DNA of 64,000 nucleotides, from positions 2,170,001-2,234,000 of the forward strand of contig NZ_CP042431.1 of the NCBI RefSeq assembly GCF_007970185.1, read 5' to 3'. Positions 1 to 8,994 of this stretch are shown here, piece by piece. Source of the stretch: Pseudobacter ginsenosidimutans (GTDB lineage Bacteria > Bacteroidota > Bacteroidia > Chitinophagales > Chitinophagaceae). Position 1 is the first letter of the stretch, and each line of letters begins with the position of its first letter. The notes under the pieces were generated by a model that made no database searches, was not told the DNA's origin, and saw nothing but the letters and a program-made list of their open reading frames with translations. The position numbers and the translations under genes are program-made.

Positions 1-1
1 C

Positions 2-1702
2 GTTTTTTTACTCTGTAGTGAAATGCTGACAGCGCAGGTTTTTACTCCGGCGATTTATCCGAAAGGTTATTTCAGAAACCCTTTAGCAATTCCCATCGAC
101 CTCAGTGGGAACTTCGGGGAACTCAGGCCCAATCACTATCACATGGGATTGGATCTTAAGACCCGGCAAAGAGAGAACCAGCCCGTCCATGCTGCGGCAG
201 ACGGGTATGTTGCCAGGATCAAGATCGAACCGGGCGGCTTTGGGCGCGCACTTTACATTAATCACCCCAATGGTTATACGACCCTGTACGCTCACCTCAA
301 CGATTTCAACCCGCAGTTGGAGGCATGGGTGAAAGAACAGCAGTACAAACAGCAATCATGGCGCGTTTTCCTGGAACCGCCTGCCAGTCTGTTTCCAGTG
401 AAGAAGGGCGACTTTATCGCGTACAGCGGCAATACCGGAGGATCGCAGGCTCCCCACCTGCATTTCGAGGTCCGCAGAACAGCCGACGATATCAACCTCA
501 ATCCCCTGCTGTTCGGGCTTCCGCTTACAGACAATGTGCCTCCCCGCATTCTTCGTATGGGGATCTACGACAGAACCAAAAGCATTTACGAGCAGTCTGC
601 CCGCATCTTCCCCGTCAAACTCACTGGAGGGACCAGATACGTTGCTACCCCGGAACTGATCACTGTTACCTCTCCTCAGATCAGCTTCGCTATTGGAGCA
701 TTCGATACCCATACAGGTTCCACCAACCTGAATGGGATCTTTGAATCCATCTTGTATGTAGATGAGCAGCCGGCAGTGGGTTTTCAGATGGATAATATCA
801 GCTACAACGATACCCGCTACCTAAATGCGCATATCGATTACCGGACCAAGTCCGGTGGCGGCCCCTGGCTGCAACAACTCTTCGACCTTCCCGGCTATAT
901 CAACTCCATTTACAAAAACGAGAAAGCGCAGGGCGGAGTGATTGACCTGAGCGATGGCGGGATCCATAAGATCCGGATCGAAGTAAAGGATACCTATCTA
1001 AATTCCTCAACGCTGGAATGCCGCGTGCAATACAAGCCCGGTACGGCTTCTGCCGTATCCACTACTTCCGCGAACAATCCGATGTTCTATCCGCTGATGC
1101 TGGATGGCTTCGAGCGCGAGGACTGTGAATTCTATATTGGTGAGCGCTGCCTTTATGATTCAGTGCATATCCGGTACAACAGGTCAGCTTCCGCAAGTCC
1201 GCAAGCGGTTTCCGCCCAGCACTCGATCGGTGCCAGTTATATTCCGCTGCAGGAAGCCTTCCTGGTCAGGATCCAACCCACAAAGATCCTGACGCCAACA
1301 GAACAGCAAAGAACAGTGATGCTCTGGACCTCCGGAACCAAAAAGGATGTTCAGAAAGTGGAATGGCAGAACAACTGGGCCTCCGCTCGTTTCCGGGATT
1401 TTGGAACTTACCAGCTGTTGGTGGACGAAGAGCCACCAACCATCGTTCCTGTTGGATTCACAGACGGCGCAGATCTCAGTAAAGCCACCCGGATATCATT
1501 CACCATCAAAGACAATTACAATAAGTTCAAAAACGTGAGACCAACACTGGACGGCAAATGGCTCCGCTTCACCAATGATAAGGGCCGCACTTTCATTTAC
1601 CGCTTCGATGAATATTGCCCTCCGGGTAAACATGAACTTACCATCTATGCTGAAGACGAAGCAGGTAATGCCACTTCAAAAACTTTTACCTTCACACGCT
1701 GA
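2..1702 (+). CDS. Secreted M23-family metallopeptidase (5' end outside window)
   Basis: This is a probable LytM/M23 zinc endopeptidase acting on peptidoglycan cross-links in the envelope. The first ATG is at 23, but the frame is open back to base 2 and reads VFLLCSEMLTAQVF, the hydrophobic end of a signal peptide with an A-Q cleavage point, so the true start probably lies upstream. Counting from the ATG at 23, the catalytic domain covers about residues 25-170, with HMGLD (His and Asp zinc ligands), a YTTLYAHL strand and HLHFE. The remaining 390 residues look like beta-rich, Ig-like segments of unknown role. The C-terminus is complete. The family call is solid; the substrate is inferred from the family. 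Confidence 0.85.
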   Translation, partial: VFLLCSEMLTAQVFTPAIYPKGYFRNPLAIPIDLSGNFGELRPNHYHMGLDLKTRQRENQPVHAAADGYVARIKIEPGGFGRALYINHPNGYTTLYAHLNDFNPQLEAWVKEQQYKQQSWRVFLEPPASLFPVKKGDFIAYSGNTGGSQAPHLHFEVRRTADDINLNPLLFGLPLTDNVPPRILRMGIYDRTKSIYEQSARIFPVKLTGGTRYVATPELITVTSPQISFAIGAFDTHTGSTNLNGIFESILYVDEQPAVGFQMDNISYNDTRYLNAHIDYRTKSGGGPWLQQLFDLPGYINSIYKNEKAQGGVIDLSDGGIHKIRIEVKDTYLNSSTLECRVQYKPGTASAVSTTSANNPMFYPLMLDGFEREDCEFYIGERCLYDSVHIRYNRSASASPQAVSAQHSIGASYIPLQEAFLVRIQPTKILTPTEQQRTVMLWTSGTKKDVQKVEWQNNWASARFRDFGTYQLLVDEEPPTIVPVGFTDGADLSKATRISFTIKDNYNKFKNVRPTLDGKWLRFTNDKGRTFIYRFDEYCPPGKHELTIYAEDEAGNATSKTFTFTR

Positions 1703-1856
1703 GTTATAGGATCAGCGCCACAGCTGGCGGCTTTTGAAGAGCCCGCCAGCCAGGCAACTGAAACCCGGGATTGAATGCAAGCTTTACTCATGGTTGCATA
1801 TGCTGCCTCCCGGCGAACAGCAAAAACAACTCAATAAATTCTGAAAAAGAACGAAT

Positions 1857-2324
1857 ATGATTTTACAGGAAGGCGATAAAGTGCCTGCTTTCAAAGGAGT
1901 GGACCAGAATGGAAATCCCGTATCTCTCAACGACTATAAAGGACAAAAACTGATCCTGTATTTCTACCCTCAGGACGATACGCCCACCTGTACAGTACAG
2001 GCCTGCAACCTTCGCGATAATTTCACGTTACTGAAAAATGAAGGCTTCACGATATTGGGCGTGAGCCCGGACGAAATAGAGAAGCACAAAAAGTTTGAAT
2101 CCAAATATCAACTCCCTTTTACTCTCCTGGCTGATCCCAAACACAGCATTATCGATAAATATGGAGTTTGGGGAGAAAAGCAGCTCTATGGAAGAAAATA
2201 CATGGGCCTCCACCGAACTACTTTTGTGATCGATGAGAAAGGCATCATCCGGAAAATATTCCTTCGCCCCAAAAACAAACAACACGCAGAAGAGATCGTG
2301 AAAGCATGGAAAGAACTGGCTTAA
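1857..2324 (+). CDS. bcp: Thioredoxin-dependent thiol peroxidase (BCP/PrxQ peroxiredoxin)
   Basis: A 155-residue cytoplasmic peroxiredoxin that reduces H2O2 and organic peroxides using thioredoxin. The motif DDTPTCTVQACNLRDNF carries the peroxidatic Cys45 and, five residues on, the resolving Cys50, the same spacing and numbering as E. coli BCP. The usual family motif has a Gly just before the first Cys; here it is Thr44. Length is typical and there is no signal peptide. It is monocistronic, with a gap of about 150 bases before it and a hairpin terminator at 2453-2484 after it. Confidence is high. Confidence 0.95.
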   Translation: MILQEGDKVPAFKGVDQNGNPVSLNDYKGQKLILYFYPQDDTPTCTVQACNLRDNFTLLKNEGFTILGVSPDEIEKHKKFESKYQLPFTLLADPKHSIIDKYGVWGEKQLYGRKYMGLHRTTFVIDEKGIIRKIFLRPKNKQHAEEIVKAWKELA

Positions 2325-2641
2325 GAAACCTTTTCACTCTTTGATGCGTATAGATGAACAGCTCCCGTATCGGGTAGTGACTATCCTTGCTTCGGTCTTT
2401 TTCTAAAAGGCTCCTGCATGGATTGCTTTTGTTCAAAGGTTTGGTAAAAAGGATCCCTGTTCTGGAAAGAGCAGGGATTTTTTTCTGACATGATTATAGC
2501 AATGCCAATTCAGAAAAACCAAACCAGGAATACATCGAAAAAACCAGAAACCAAAACTTAATTATTTATTGAACGGCGGCTATCAAGGCAACCTCATGAT
2601 TTTGTTCTTCGTAAGAAACAGGAACCAACATTCGAAAAAAA
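2325..2641. other. Intergenic region with bcp terminator
   Basis: These 317 bases lie between bcp and the cytochrome-like lipoprotein gene. The only structured element seen is the hairpin plus T-run at 2453-2484. The last 130 bases are A/T-rich and probably hold the promoter of the downstream envelope cluster, but no clear TAnnTTTG element was found. Confidence 0.5.
2453..2484 (+). terminator. Intrinsic terminator after bcp
   Basis: An 11-bp stem (ATCCCTGTTCT with AGAGCAGGGAT, one G-T wobble) with loop GGAA is followed by a run of T. It lies 128 bases after the bcp stop. Confidence 0.8.
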
Positions 2642-3013
2642 ATGAACAAGCCTGTTTCAATCTTCGCAGGATTGATCCTGCTGATCTATTGTAGTTGCTC
2701 CAGCAAAAAGGAAGATCCTGTAGACCCTGGTGGCGGTGGTGGAGGCGGCGGCATCAATTGTGATGGCGTTGCTAAAACCTTCACTGCAAATGTGCAACCT
2801 ATCATCCAGGCCAGTTGCCAACTCAGCGGTTGCCATGACGGAGCAAGTACCAATGGCCCCGGACCACTGACCACTTACGATCAGATCAAGAGCGCATCCG
2901 CACGTATCAGGGCAGCAGTGATTTCCCGTCAAATGCCCAAGGGAGGCAGCCTTACAGACGCACAGATAAAAAGCATTGTGTGCTGGATCGATTCCGGCAG
3001 TCCAAATAATTAA
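2642..3013 (+). CDS. Cytochrome-c-like lipoprotein with CX4CH motif
   Basis: A 123-residue lipoprotein. A signal peptide ends in a lipobox-like YCSC near residues 17-20, followed by a Gly-rich linker with eight consecutive Gly. The body resembles the small cytochrome-c-like modules of Bacteroidota: FTANVQPIIQASCQLSGCHDG contains a C-X4-C-H motif rather than the standard CXXCH, and a QMPKGG segment offers a possible distal Met. Two further Cys (in INCDG and IVCWID) could form a disulfide. Haem binding is inference. It starts a four-gene same-strand block; the next gene begins 5 bases after the stop. Confidence 0.65.
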   Translation: MNKPVSIFAGLILLIYCSCSSKKEDPVDPGGGGGGGGINCDGVAKTFTANVQPIIQASCQLSGCHDGASTNGPGPLTTYDQIKSASARIRAAVISRQMPKGGSLTDAQIKSIVCWIDSGSPNN

Positions 3014-3018
3014 CAGGA

Positions 3019-3456
3019 ATGGCTACGCGAAAACGAATTAGGCTATTCACCGGAATACTGCTCCTCTTGTGTGGTCTGTTCTTCTACGGTTATTTTCAAT
3101 ACCAGCGCACCAACCAGGACCTTAAACTGGCAACTCCTGATCAGACCTTAACCGCATTTACCCTGATCCACGAATTTGCCGGCGATGATACCCTTGCGGA
3201 TAAAAAATACAGGAAAAGGGTCCTGGCGGTGCGTGGTATCGTTAAGTCTGTAGACACTACCAATAATGGTGTGTCGGTCATTTTAGGCGATTCCCTTCAA
3301 AGAGCTTCGATCCGTTTCTCCATGGAAGGACCATGGAACGAAATTTCGGATATACAAGAGGGTATGATAGTATCTATCAAAGGCATTCTTAACGGATACA
3401 GCAAAGACCAAACAGGCCTGTTGGGCGATGAGATCGTTTTCAACAGGGGGTATTGA
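3019..3456 (+). CDS. Membrane-anchored OB-fold-like protein
   Basis: A 145-residue protein with one N-terminal membrane segment (about residues 9-27) and a periplasmic domain. The domain (KRVLAVRGIVKSVDTTNNGVSVILGD...IQEGMIVSIKGILNGY...LLGDEIVFNRGY) has the strand pattern of tRNA_anti-like OB folds that are common in Bacteroidota envelope proteins. No catalytic residues are evident. It sits 5 bases after the cytochrome-like lipoprotein and 38 bases before YceI, so co-transcription is likely. The function is unknown; the fold assignment is by pattern only. Confidence 0.6.
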   Translation: MATRKRIRLFTGILLLLCGLFFYGYFQYQRTNQDLKLATPDQTLTAFTLIHEFAGDDTLADKKYRKRVLAVRGIVKSVDTTNNGVSVILGDSLQRASIRFSMEGPWNEISDIQEGMIVSIKGILNGYSKDQTGLLGDEIVFNRGY

Positions 3457-3494
3457 TCAGAAACCCCTGACTGTTCCGTGAAAAAAGCTACACT

Positions 3495-4046
3495 ATGAAA
3501 CAGCGAATCAGTTTATTATTACTCTACCTGGTGTTGACGGGAAGTGTTTTTTCCCAGGGCAAATTCTTTACCCGCACAGGCCAGATATCTTTTTCTTCCA
3601 AAGGCATACTGGAGACAATAAAGGCGCAAAACAAAACAGTTACCTGCGTACTGGATGCTCAAACAGGGCAGATCCAGTTTTCTGTTATGATGCGCGGCTT
3701 CGAGTTCAAAAAAGCCCTGATGCAGGAACATTTCAATGAGAACTACGTGGAAAGTGATAAGTATCCGACAGCCGAATTCAAAGGACAGATCAACAGTCCA
3801 CTCCCTGACCTGTCGAAAGACGGCAGCTACCCCGTGAAGGTGAAAGGCAAAATGACCATTCACGGTATCACACAGGAACTGGCAACGGATGGAACGCTCA
3901 CAGTACAGCAGGGGGCGATGAAGGCGGATGCCACTTTCACTATCCTGCTCTCCGATTACAAGATCAGGATACCATCCATCGTAAAGAATAATCTTTCCAA
4001 CACCGTGAGTATTGCAGTGGCCTGTTCATTACAACCACTGCAATAG
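3495..4046 (+). CDS. YceI-family periplasmic protein
   Basis: A 183-residue secreted protein. A signal peptide (to about residue 20, ending VFSQ) precedes a YceI-like lipocalin-type barrel: the FTRTGQISFSSKG start, FSVMMRGFEFKKALMQEHFNENYVES, KYPTAEFKG and KGKMTIHGITQEL are typical of the family. YceI proteins bind long isoprenoid or quinone-like lipids in the periplasm (family knowledge). It is third in the envelope block with the cytochrome-like lipoprotein, the OB-fold protein and the DUF5777 barrel. Confidence 0.85.
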   Translation: MKQRISLLLLYLVLTGSVFSQGKFFTRTGQISFSSKGILETIKAQNKTVTCVLDAQTGQIQFSVMMRGFEFKKALMQEHFNENYVESDKYPTAEFKGQINSPLPDLSKDGSYPVKVKGKMTIHGITQELATDGTLTVQQGAMKADATFTILLSDYKIRIPSIVKNNLSNTVSIAVACSLQPLQ

Positions 4047-4102
4047 TATCACGATGATTTGCTAACTGATCTTCACCTCACACATAACCAAAACGAAGCA
4101 TA

Positions 4103-4984
4103 ATGTCCGGAGCATACAGAGCATTATTCACCATACTGATCTCCTGCGGAGTTGCAAAGGCGCAGGAGCCAGACCTGCTCAAAGAACTTAAGAAAGAGGA
4201 AACGCCTGCCAGATCTCATGTGACCAACGCTTTCAAATCATCGAGAGTGATCAACAACCACTCGATCGAGTTTATAGGGAAAGGCGTGCTGGACGTACGT
4301 TTCCTCCACCGTTTCGGAACGGTTAACAGCGGAATTAAAAATCTTTTCGGTCTTGACCAGGCCAATACGCGTATAGGGTTCGACTACGGCCTCAGCAACC
4401 GCGTGATGGCGGGCTTCGGCAGAAGCAATGTTGGCAAGGAACTGGACGCCTTCATCAAATACAGGCCCATCTGGCAATCCAATGATCCCGGCGGTTCACC
4501 TGTTTCTGTGGTATGGGTATCGGGTATCACAGTGAATACCGCTCCATGGGCATTCCCTGAACTGAATTATGATTTCGAAGACAGGCTTGCGTATTTCCAT
4601 GAGATCATCATCGGAAGAAAATTCACGGAAAGTTTCTCTCTGCAACTGAACCCGATACTGGTGCACAGAAACCTGGCGCCAGCCAATGGACATAATAATA
4701 CATTCGCGCTTGGGATCGGATCCAGGCTGAAGCTCACCAAAAGAACCGCCTTCATGCTGGATTACCAACCAGTTCTATCCGGCAGGCAGACAGGCACCAA
4801 AGACATGCTGGCGGTCGGCTTCGATATCGAAACCGGCGGTCACGTATTTCAATTGCATTTCACCAATGCTACGGGGATGAATGAAAAAGCATTTATAACA
4901 GGCACTACGGACGATTTCTGGAAAGGGGATATACGGTTTGGCTTCAATATCTCGCGGGTATTCACCGTAGGTAAAAAGAAGTAA
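4103..4984 (+). CDS. DUF5777-family outer-membrane beta-barrel protein
   Basis: A 293-residue protein with a signal peptide ending near VAKAQ. The mature part matches the DUF5777 pattern of Bacteroidota: VINNHSIEFIGKGVLDVRFLHRFGTVNSG, then LGLDQANTRIGFDYGLSNRVMAGFGRS-type strands alternating polar and hydrophobic residues, and a final strand GDIRFGFNISRVFTV as expected of a barrel C-terminus. The function is not established. It closes the same-strand block that begins at 2642. The minus-strand gene that follows converges directly on its stop codon. Confidence 0.8.
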   Translation: MSGAYRALFTILISCGVAKAQEPDLLKELKKEETPARSHVTNAFKSSRVINNHSIEFIGKGVLDVRFLHRFGTVNSGIKNLFGLDQANTRIGFDYGLSNRVMAGFGRSNVGKELDAFIKYRPIWQSNDPGGSPVSVVWVSGITVNTAPWAFPELNYDFEDRLAYFHEIIIGRKFTESFSLQLNPILVHRNLAPANGHNNTFALGIGSRLKLTKRTAFMLDYQPVLSGRQTGTKDMLAVGFDIETGGHVFQLHFTNATGMNEKAFITGTTDDFWKGDIRFGFNISRVFTVGKKK

Positions 4985-5344
4985 TTATTTTTTCAGCAAT
5001 ATCAGCAGGATGGCTACCACACCTCCCATCACAAAGGCGAAGTAAGTGAACATCCATTGCATGATGTCCGTATTATTCACTCCGGGAAATTTTTTTTCAA
5101 ACAAATCTTTATGCAGGTTATATGCTTGCTCTACCATAAGCCCAACCCGCAGGTCCAGCGCTTCCTCAAATTCCTTCCTGTCTTTACGCTCAATTTCAGA
5201 GTAATGTTTCAATAAGAGATCCCGCTCCTCTGCAAACATTAACTGTACACATTTACTCATGATGGCGGCATCGCTGTCACCAAGCTTCAGTTTGTTCTTA
5301 CAGAGGTCATGGATCCTTAGATCGATCATTGAATTACTTTCCAT
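4985..5344 (-). CDS. Small protein with C-terminal membrane anchor, function unknown
   Basis: I do not recognise the family. The open frame extends to 5509, but that extension crosses the strong hairpin at 5409-5462, so the start at 5344 (MESNSMIDLRI) is preferred, giving 119 residues; 5329 is an alternative. The body is helical and charged (ERDLLLKHYSEIERKDRKEFEEALDLRVGLMVEQAYNLHKDLFEKK) and ends in a single membrane segment of about 20 residues followed by LKK, like a tail anchor. It lies downstream of birA on the same strand and is separated from it by the terminator. Confidence 0.55.
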   Translation of the reverse strand: MESNSMIDLRIHDLCKNKLKLGDSDAAIMSKCVQLMFAEERDLLLKHYSEIERKDRKEFEEALDLRVGLMVEQAYNLHKDLFEKKFPGVNNTDIMQWMFTYFAFVMGGVVAILLILLKK

Positions 5345-5408
5345 TTGACATCGGTTTTCATTTAGTGTTCGTGAATCGTTGACTTTGTAAAGATGATGAG
5401 CACCCGGG

Positions 5409-5462
5409 AAACAACAAGGGGAAAAAAAACGCGATTCTGCGTTTTTTTTCCCCTTGTTGTTT
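5409..5462 (-). terminator. Perfect 24-bp hairpin, birA terminator
   Basis: The arms 5409-5432 and 5439-5462 are exact inverted complements around a 6-base loop (GATTCT). The stem holds a block of four G/C pairs and eight A/T pairs. It lies 22 bases past the birA stop on the minus strand and 65 bases before the next minus-strand start, so it should stop birA transcripts. Confidence 0.8.
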
Positions 5463-5483
5463 GAAATAAATTTTGTATTGATG

Positions 5484-6292
5484 TTAGTCGAGAACCCATT
5501 CCACTTCACCTACTGCGAAGTACCTGTCCATTACGTCCTTTGTATGCAACTGGCCTTGTTCGGTTACACCGCAGACGTTAGTTTCAAAAACACTGCTATC
5601 TTTTTTCAATTTCACTTTCTCTCCGATCCTGTACATCGCTTCATGATAAGCGCGAAGAATATCACGACCTTCCCCAGCCGATAATTTCTTCCACCATTTT
5701 TCCTGGTATTCGCAAAGCGTGGTGGCCAGCGCCTGCACATCGAAGTTCCGCCCTGTGATCTGTTTCAGGCTGACGGGATTCCTGAATGCACCATCGAACC
5801 GCGCCTGATTGATGTTCACTCCCATCCCAACAATAGCCCAATCCCAGATTGCCTGTCCTCCGGCCGTTTCCAGCCTGTTTTCGATCAGGATGCCGGCTGC
5901 CTTTCTGTCACGCCAATAAATATCATTGGGCCATTTGATCCTGGTTTCGTCACCCGCATAATTTTTAAAGAATTCATAACAACTCAGTGCCATGGCGGCA
6001 GATAGCAAAACTGCTGATAAAAAGGGAGCTCACCAGGTTTGATAATGGTGCTGAGAATGATATTGTCTCCGGGCGCCGTCAGCCATTGCCGGCCTCTCTG
6101 GCCTTTCCCGGCGGTTTGCTCCAGGGCAAAAAAGGCTGCTCCGTGCTTCGCTTTGCCCTCAATGGCCAGGGCCATGGCATAGTTGTTGGTGCTGTCAACT
6201 GAAGGCAATACCGTCAAAGGCCGGCCAATAGTGTGTAAGATAGCGGGATGTGACAAAAGATTACTATTTTTGACAACAACGAAAATAGGCAT
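5484..6292 (-). CDS. birA: Biotin--[acetyl-CoA-carboxylase] ligase, frame broken by one base
   Basis: This enzyme activates biotin as biotinyl-AMP and attaches it to the carboxylase carrier protein. There is no N-terminal HTH, as is usual in Bacteroidota, so it is a ligase only. The first part holds SVDSTNNYAM and the biotin/AMP loop AGKGQRGRQW; the second holds RIKWPNDIYW, KAAGILIEN and WAIVGMGVNIN, then the C-terminal SH3-like domain. The frame shifts near 6005-6010: at FYQQF the sequence has four T where five would restore FYQQFLLSAAMAL. The two halves overlap at 5984-6008. A lost base in a T-run of an essential gene is most likely a sequence error. The start at 6292 could instead be a TTG a few codons in. 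Confidence 0.85.
6265..6272 (+). promoter_or_regulatory. Bacteroidota -7 element (TATTTTTG), candidate rsfS promoter
   Basis: An exact TAnnTTTG match that faces rsfS and overlaps the 5' end of the divergent birA. It would give a leader of about 100 bases. No convincing -33 TTTG was identified. Confidence 0.4.
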
Positions 6293-6382
6293 TCCAAGTG
6301 AACGTTTCGGTGCCTGCGCTGTTGTAGATATTAGCGGTAAAAATTGATCATCAAAAAGTACGAATTATTGGAACAACTTTCA

Positions 6383-6772
6383 ATGTTAGCTACCCGTCGC
6401 AAAAGTAGCAGTGTAGCGAGGTTAACAAAGAGCTCAAAGATCATCAAAGCTATCATCCACGCCATTCAGGAGAAAAAAGGGGAAAACATCATTTCCCTCG
6501 ATCTCCGAAAAATTCCCGAAGCAGTTGCTGATTTTTTCATTATTTGCGATGCCGGCAGCACCACGCAGGTGAAAGCCATTGCAGATTATGTTGAGGTGCA
6601 CGTGAAAGAGAAAACTGGTGAAGTACCCTATCACCATGAAGGCCGCCAGGCATCTCAATGGGTGATCACAGATTATGTGAATGTAGTGGTACACGTTATG
6701 CATTCAGAAACACGCAAGTTCTACAAACTGGAAGAAATGTGGAGTGACGCCGCAGCGGATGAACATTCCTGA
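6383..6772 (+). CDS. rsfS: Ribosome silencing factor RsfS (Iojap)
   Basis: A 129-residue protein that binds L14 of the large ribosomal subunit and blocks subunit joining under starvation. Family features: IISLDLRKIPEAVADFFIICDAGSTTQVKAIADYV, then GEVPYHHEGRQASQWVITDYVNVVVHVMHSETRKFYKLEEMWSDA, including the conserved acidic/Trp tail. The frame is open from 6344; the ATG at 6383 (MLATRRKSSS) fits the family length best. It lies 128 bases upstream of ftsH on the same strand, a pairing often seen in Bacteroidota. Confidence 0.93.
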   Translation: MLATRRKSSSVARLTKSSKIIKAIIHAIQEKKGENIISLDLRKIPEAVADFFIICDAGSTTQVKAIADYVEVHVKEKTGEVPYHHEGRQASQWVITDYVNVVVHVMHSETRKFYKLEEMWSDAAADEHS

Positions 6773-6900
6773 TGACTGCGTCTGATCAGGATCCGGAACT
6801 GATCGCTGGAATAAAAAGGAGCTTTTCCAGTGATCAGGTTGTTTTTTGAACTATTTTGTCTTATTATTATTAATCAGAAAAACAAGAGACACAACATATT

Positions 6901-8994
6901 ATGTCAGACGAGTCAAGACAGAACGAAAGAAATTTCCCTCCGCGCATGCGCCCCAGGGATGATGGCAACGGACAACGAAAAGGCCCGAGGTTCAATATCT
7001 ATTGGGTCTGGGCTATCATCTTTGCAGTACTTGTGGGCTTCCAGCTTTTCGGATCCCTTACCCCGGACACCAAAGGAATCAATGATCTCGAGTTCTACGC
7101 CATGCTCAAAAAAGGAGATGTGGACAAGATCACCACAGTCACCAATAAGAACCTTATCAGGGTTTATCTCAAAAAAGAAAGCGTAGAAAAATACAAATCA
7201 CAACTTTCAAAGAACAGTCAGGCCAGCGTTGAAAAAGGACCGCAGTTCGAATTCAAAGTGGTTGACGCCAAAGAATTTGATAAGAAACTGAGCGACTGGT
7301 ACGATAAGAACCCCGATGTTGCCCCTGTTGTGAACAATCCCATCCAGGAAGGCGAATGGTTCGGATCCCTGATCCAGCTCTTACTCCCACTGGTTGTGAT
7401 CATCCTCATCTGGATCATGCTCATGCGTAAAATGGGCGGTGGCGCAGGGGGCGGAAGTGGTCCCGGCGGTATCTTCAATATTGGAAAATCAAGGGCAACC
7501 CTCTTCGATAAAGGAACAAAAGTAAATATCACTTTCGCAGATGTTGCAGGACTGGACGAAGCCAAGGTGGAAGTGATGGAGATCGTGGATTTCCTGAAAA
7601 ATCCCAAGAAGTACACTGCATTGGGTGGAAAGATACCCAAAGGCGCACTCCTGGTAGGTCCTCCCGGTACCGGTAAAACCCTGCTCGCAAAAGCAATGGC
7701 AGGTGAAGCACAGGTTCCCTTCTTCTCCATGAGCGGTTCCGATTTCGTTGAACTGTTCGTTGGTGTGGGCGCCAGCCGCGTACGCGACCTCTTCAAACAA
7801 GCACGTGAAAAAGCTCCCTGTATCATATTCATCGATGAGATCGATGCCATCGGCCGCGCCCGTGGTAAGAACGCCATCATGAGCAACGACGAACGTGAAA
7901 GCACACTCAACCAGTTACTGGTAGAGATGGACGGTTTCTCCGGTGAATCAGGTATCATCGTTCTGGCAGCCACCAACCGCCCGGACGTACTGGATACCGC
8001 ACTCCTCCGCCCAGGCCGCTTCGACCGTCAGATCTCCATCGACAAACCAGATCTCAAAGGCCGTGAGCATATTTTCAAAGTGCACCTGAAGCCCATCAAG
8101 ATCTCTGAAAAAGTTGATATCCATAAACTCGCCGAACAAACGCCAGGCTTCGCCGGCGCAGACATCGCGAATATCTGTAACGAAGCCGCACTTATCGCTG
8201 CCCGTAAAGGCAAACAGTCAGTTGAGATGGAAGACTTCCAGGATGCAGTTGACCGTGTGATCGGTGGCCTCGAAAAAAAGAACAAGATCATCTCTCCCGA
8301 AGAGAAAAAGATCATTGCCTACCACGAAGCCGGTCACGCTATCTGCGGCTGGTTCCTGGAACACGCATACCCATTACTGAAAGTAACCATCGTTCCACGC
8401 GGTGTGGCTGCACTCGGTTACGCCCAGTACACTCCGAAAGAACAATACCTGTACAATACAGATCAACTGATGGACCAGATCTGCATGACCCTCGGCGGCC
8501 GTGCCAGCGAAGAGATCTTCTTCGGCAAGATCTCTACCGGCGCGCAGAACGACCTCCAGCAGGTTACCCGCATCGCTTACTCTATGATCACTGTATATGG
8601 TATGAACGATAAAGTAGGTAACGTAAGCTTTTACGACCCTGCTGCTGAAAACTCTTTCACCAAGCCATACTCTGAAGAAACTTCCAAACTGATCGATGAA
8701 GAAGTTAGAAAGCTCATCGACGTCGGTTACCTGAAGACAAAAGAGTTATTGTCTCAGAAAAGAACAGAGGTAGCTAAACTGGCTGAAGCGCTGCTGGAAA
8801 AAGAAGTACTGTTCCAGAGCGATGTGGAAGCTCTGATCGGTAAACGTCCGTTTGAAGAAAAGAAAACGCTCGATGTTGATGGAAACCCTGAGCACCATTC
8901 AGAGAATGGAACCATCAGCGAAGGCGTTCCTCCTTATGATAGCAATGTGACCAATCATCCAGTACAGAGCAACGAACAGGAAAAGCAATCATGA
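6901..8994 (+). CDS. ftsH: ATP-dependent zinc metalloprotease FtsH
   Basis: A 697-residue membrane AAA+ protease that degrades unassembled membrane proteins and short-lived regulators. In order: membrane segment about 33-52; periplasmic domain; second membrane segment about 155-176; a Gly-rich linker; Walker A GPPGTGKT at 253-260; Walker [10 protein letters not shown] near 308-316; second region of homology with [19 protein letters not shown] at 359-375; zinc site HEAGH at 475-479. The tail beyond about residue 640 is acidic and poorly conserved. The stop overlaps the start of the LutC-like gene (ATGA), indicating coupled translation. Confidence 0.97.
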   Translation: MSDESRQNERNFPPRMRPRDDGNGQRKGPRFNIYWVWAIIFAVLVGFQLFGSLTPDTKGINDLEFYAMLKKGDVDKITTVTNKNLIRVYLKKESVEKYKSQLSKNSQASVEKGPQFEFKVVDAKEFDKKLSDWYDKNPDVAPVVNNPIQEGEWFGSLIQLLLPLVVIILIWIMLMRKMGGGAGGGSGPGGIFNIGKSRATLFDKGTKVNITFADVAGLDEAKVEVMEIVDFLKNPKKYTALGGKIPKGALLVGPPGTGKTLLAKAMAGEAQVPFFSMSGSDFVELFVGVGASRVRDLFKQAREKAPCIIFIDEIDAIGRARGKNAIMSNDERESTLNQLLVEMDGFSGESGIIVLAATNRPDVLDTALLRPGRFDRQISIDKPDLKGREHIFKVHLKPIKISEKVDIHKLAEQTPGFAGADIANICNEAALIAARKGKQSVEMEDFQDAVDRVIGGLEKKNKIISPEEKKIIAYHEAGHAICGWFLEHAYPLLKVTIVPRGVAALGYAQYTPKEQYLYNTDQLMDQICMTLGGRASEEIFFGKISTGAQNDLQQVTRIAYSMITVYGMNDKVGNVSFYDPAAENSFTKPYSEETSKLIDEEVRKLIDVGYLKTKELLSQKRTEVAKLAEALLEKEVLFQSDVEALIGKRPFEEKKTLDVDGNPEHHSENGTISEGVPPYDSNVTNHPVQSNEQEKQS

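Noticed and set aside
2344-2406. A 20-codon frame after bcp (MRIDEQLPYRVV...)
   Set aside because: It is too short, has no promoter of its own, and lies in the bcp 3' region before the terminator.
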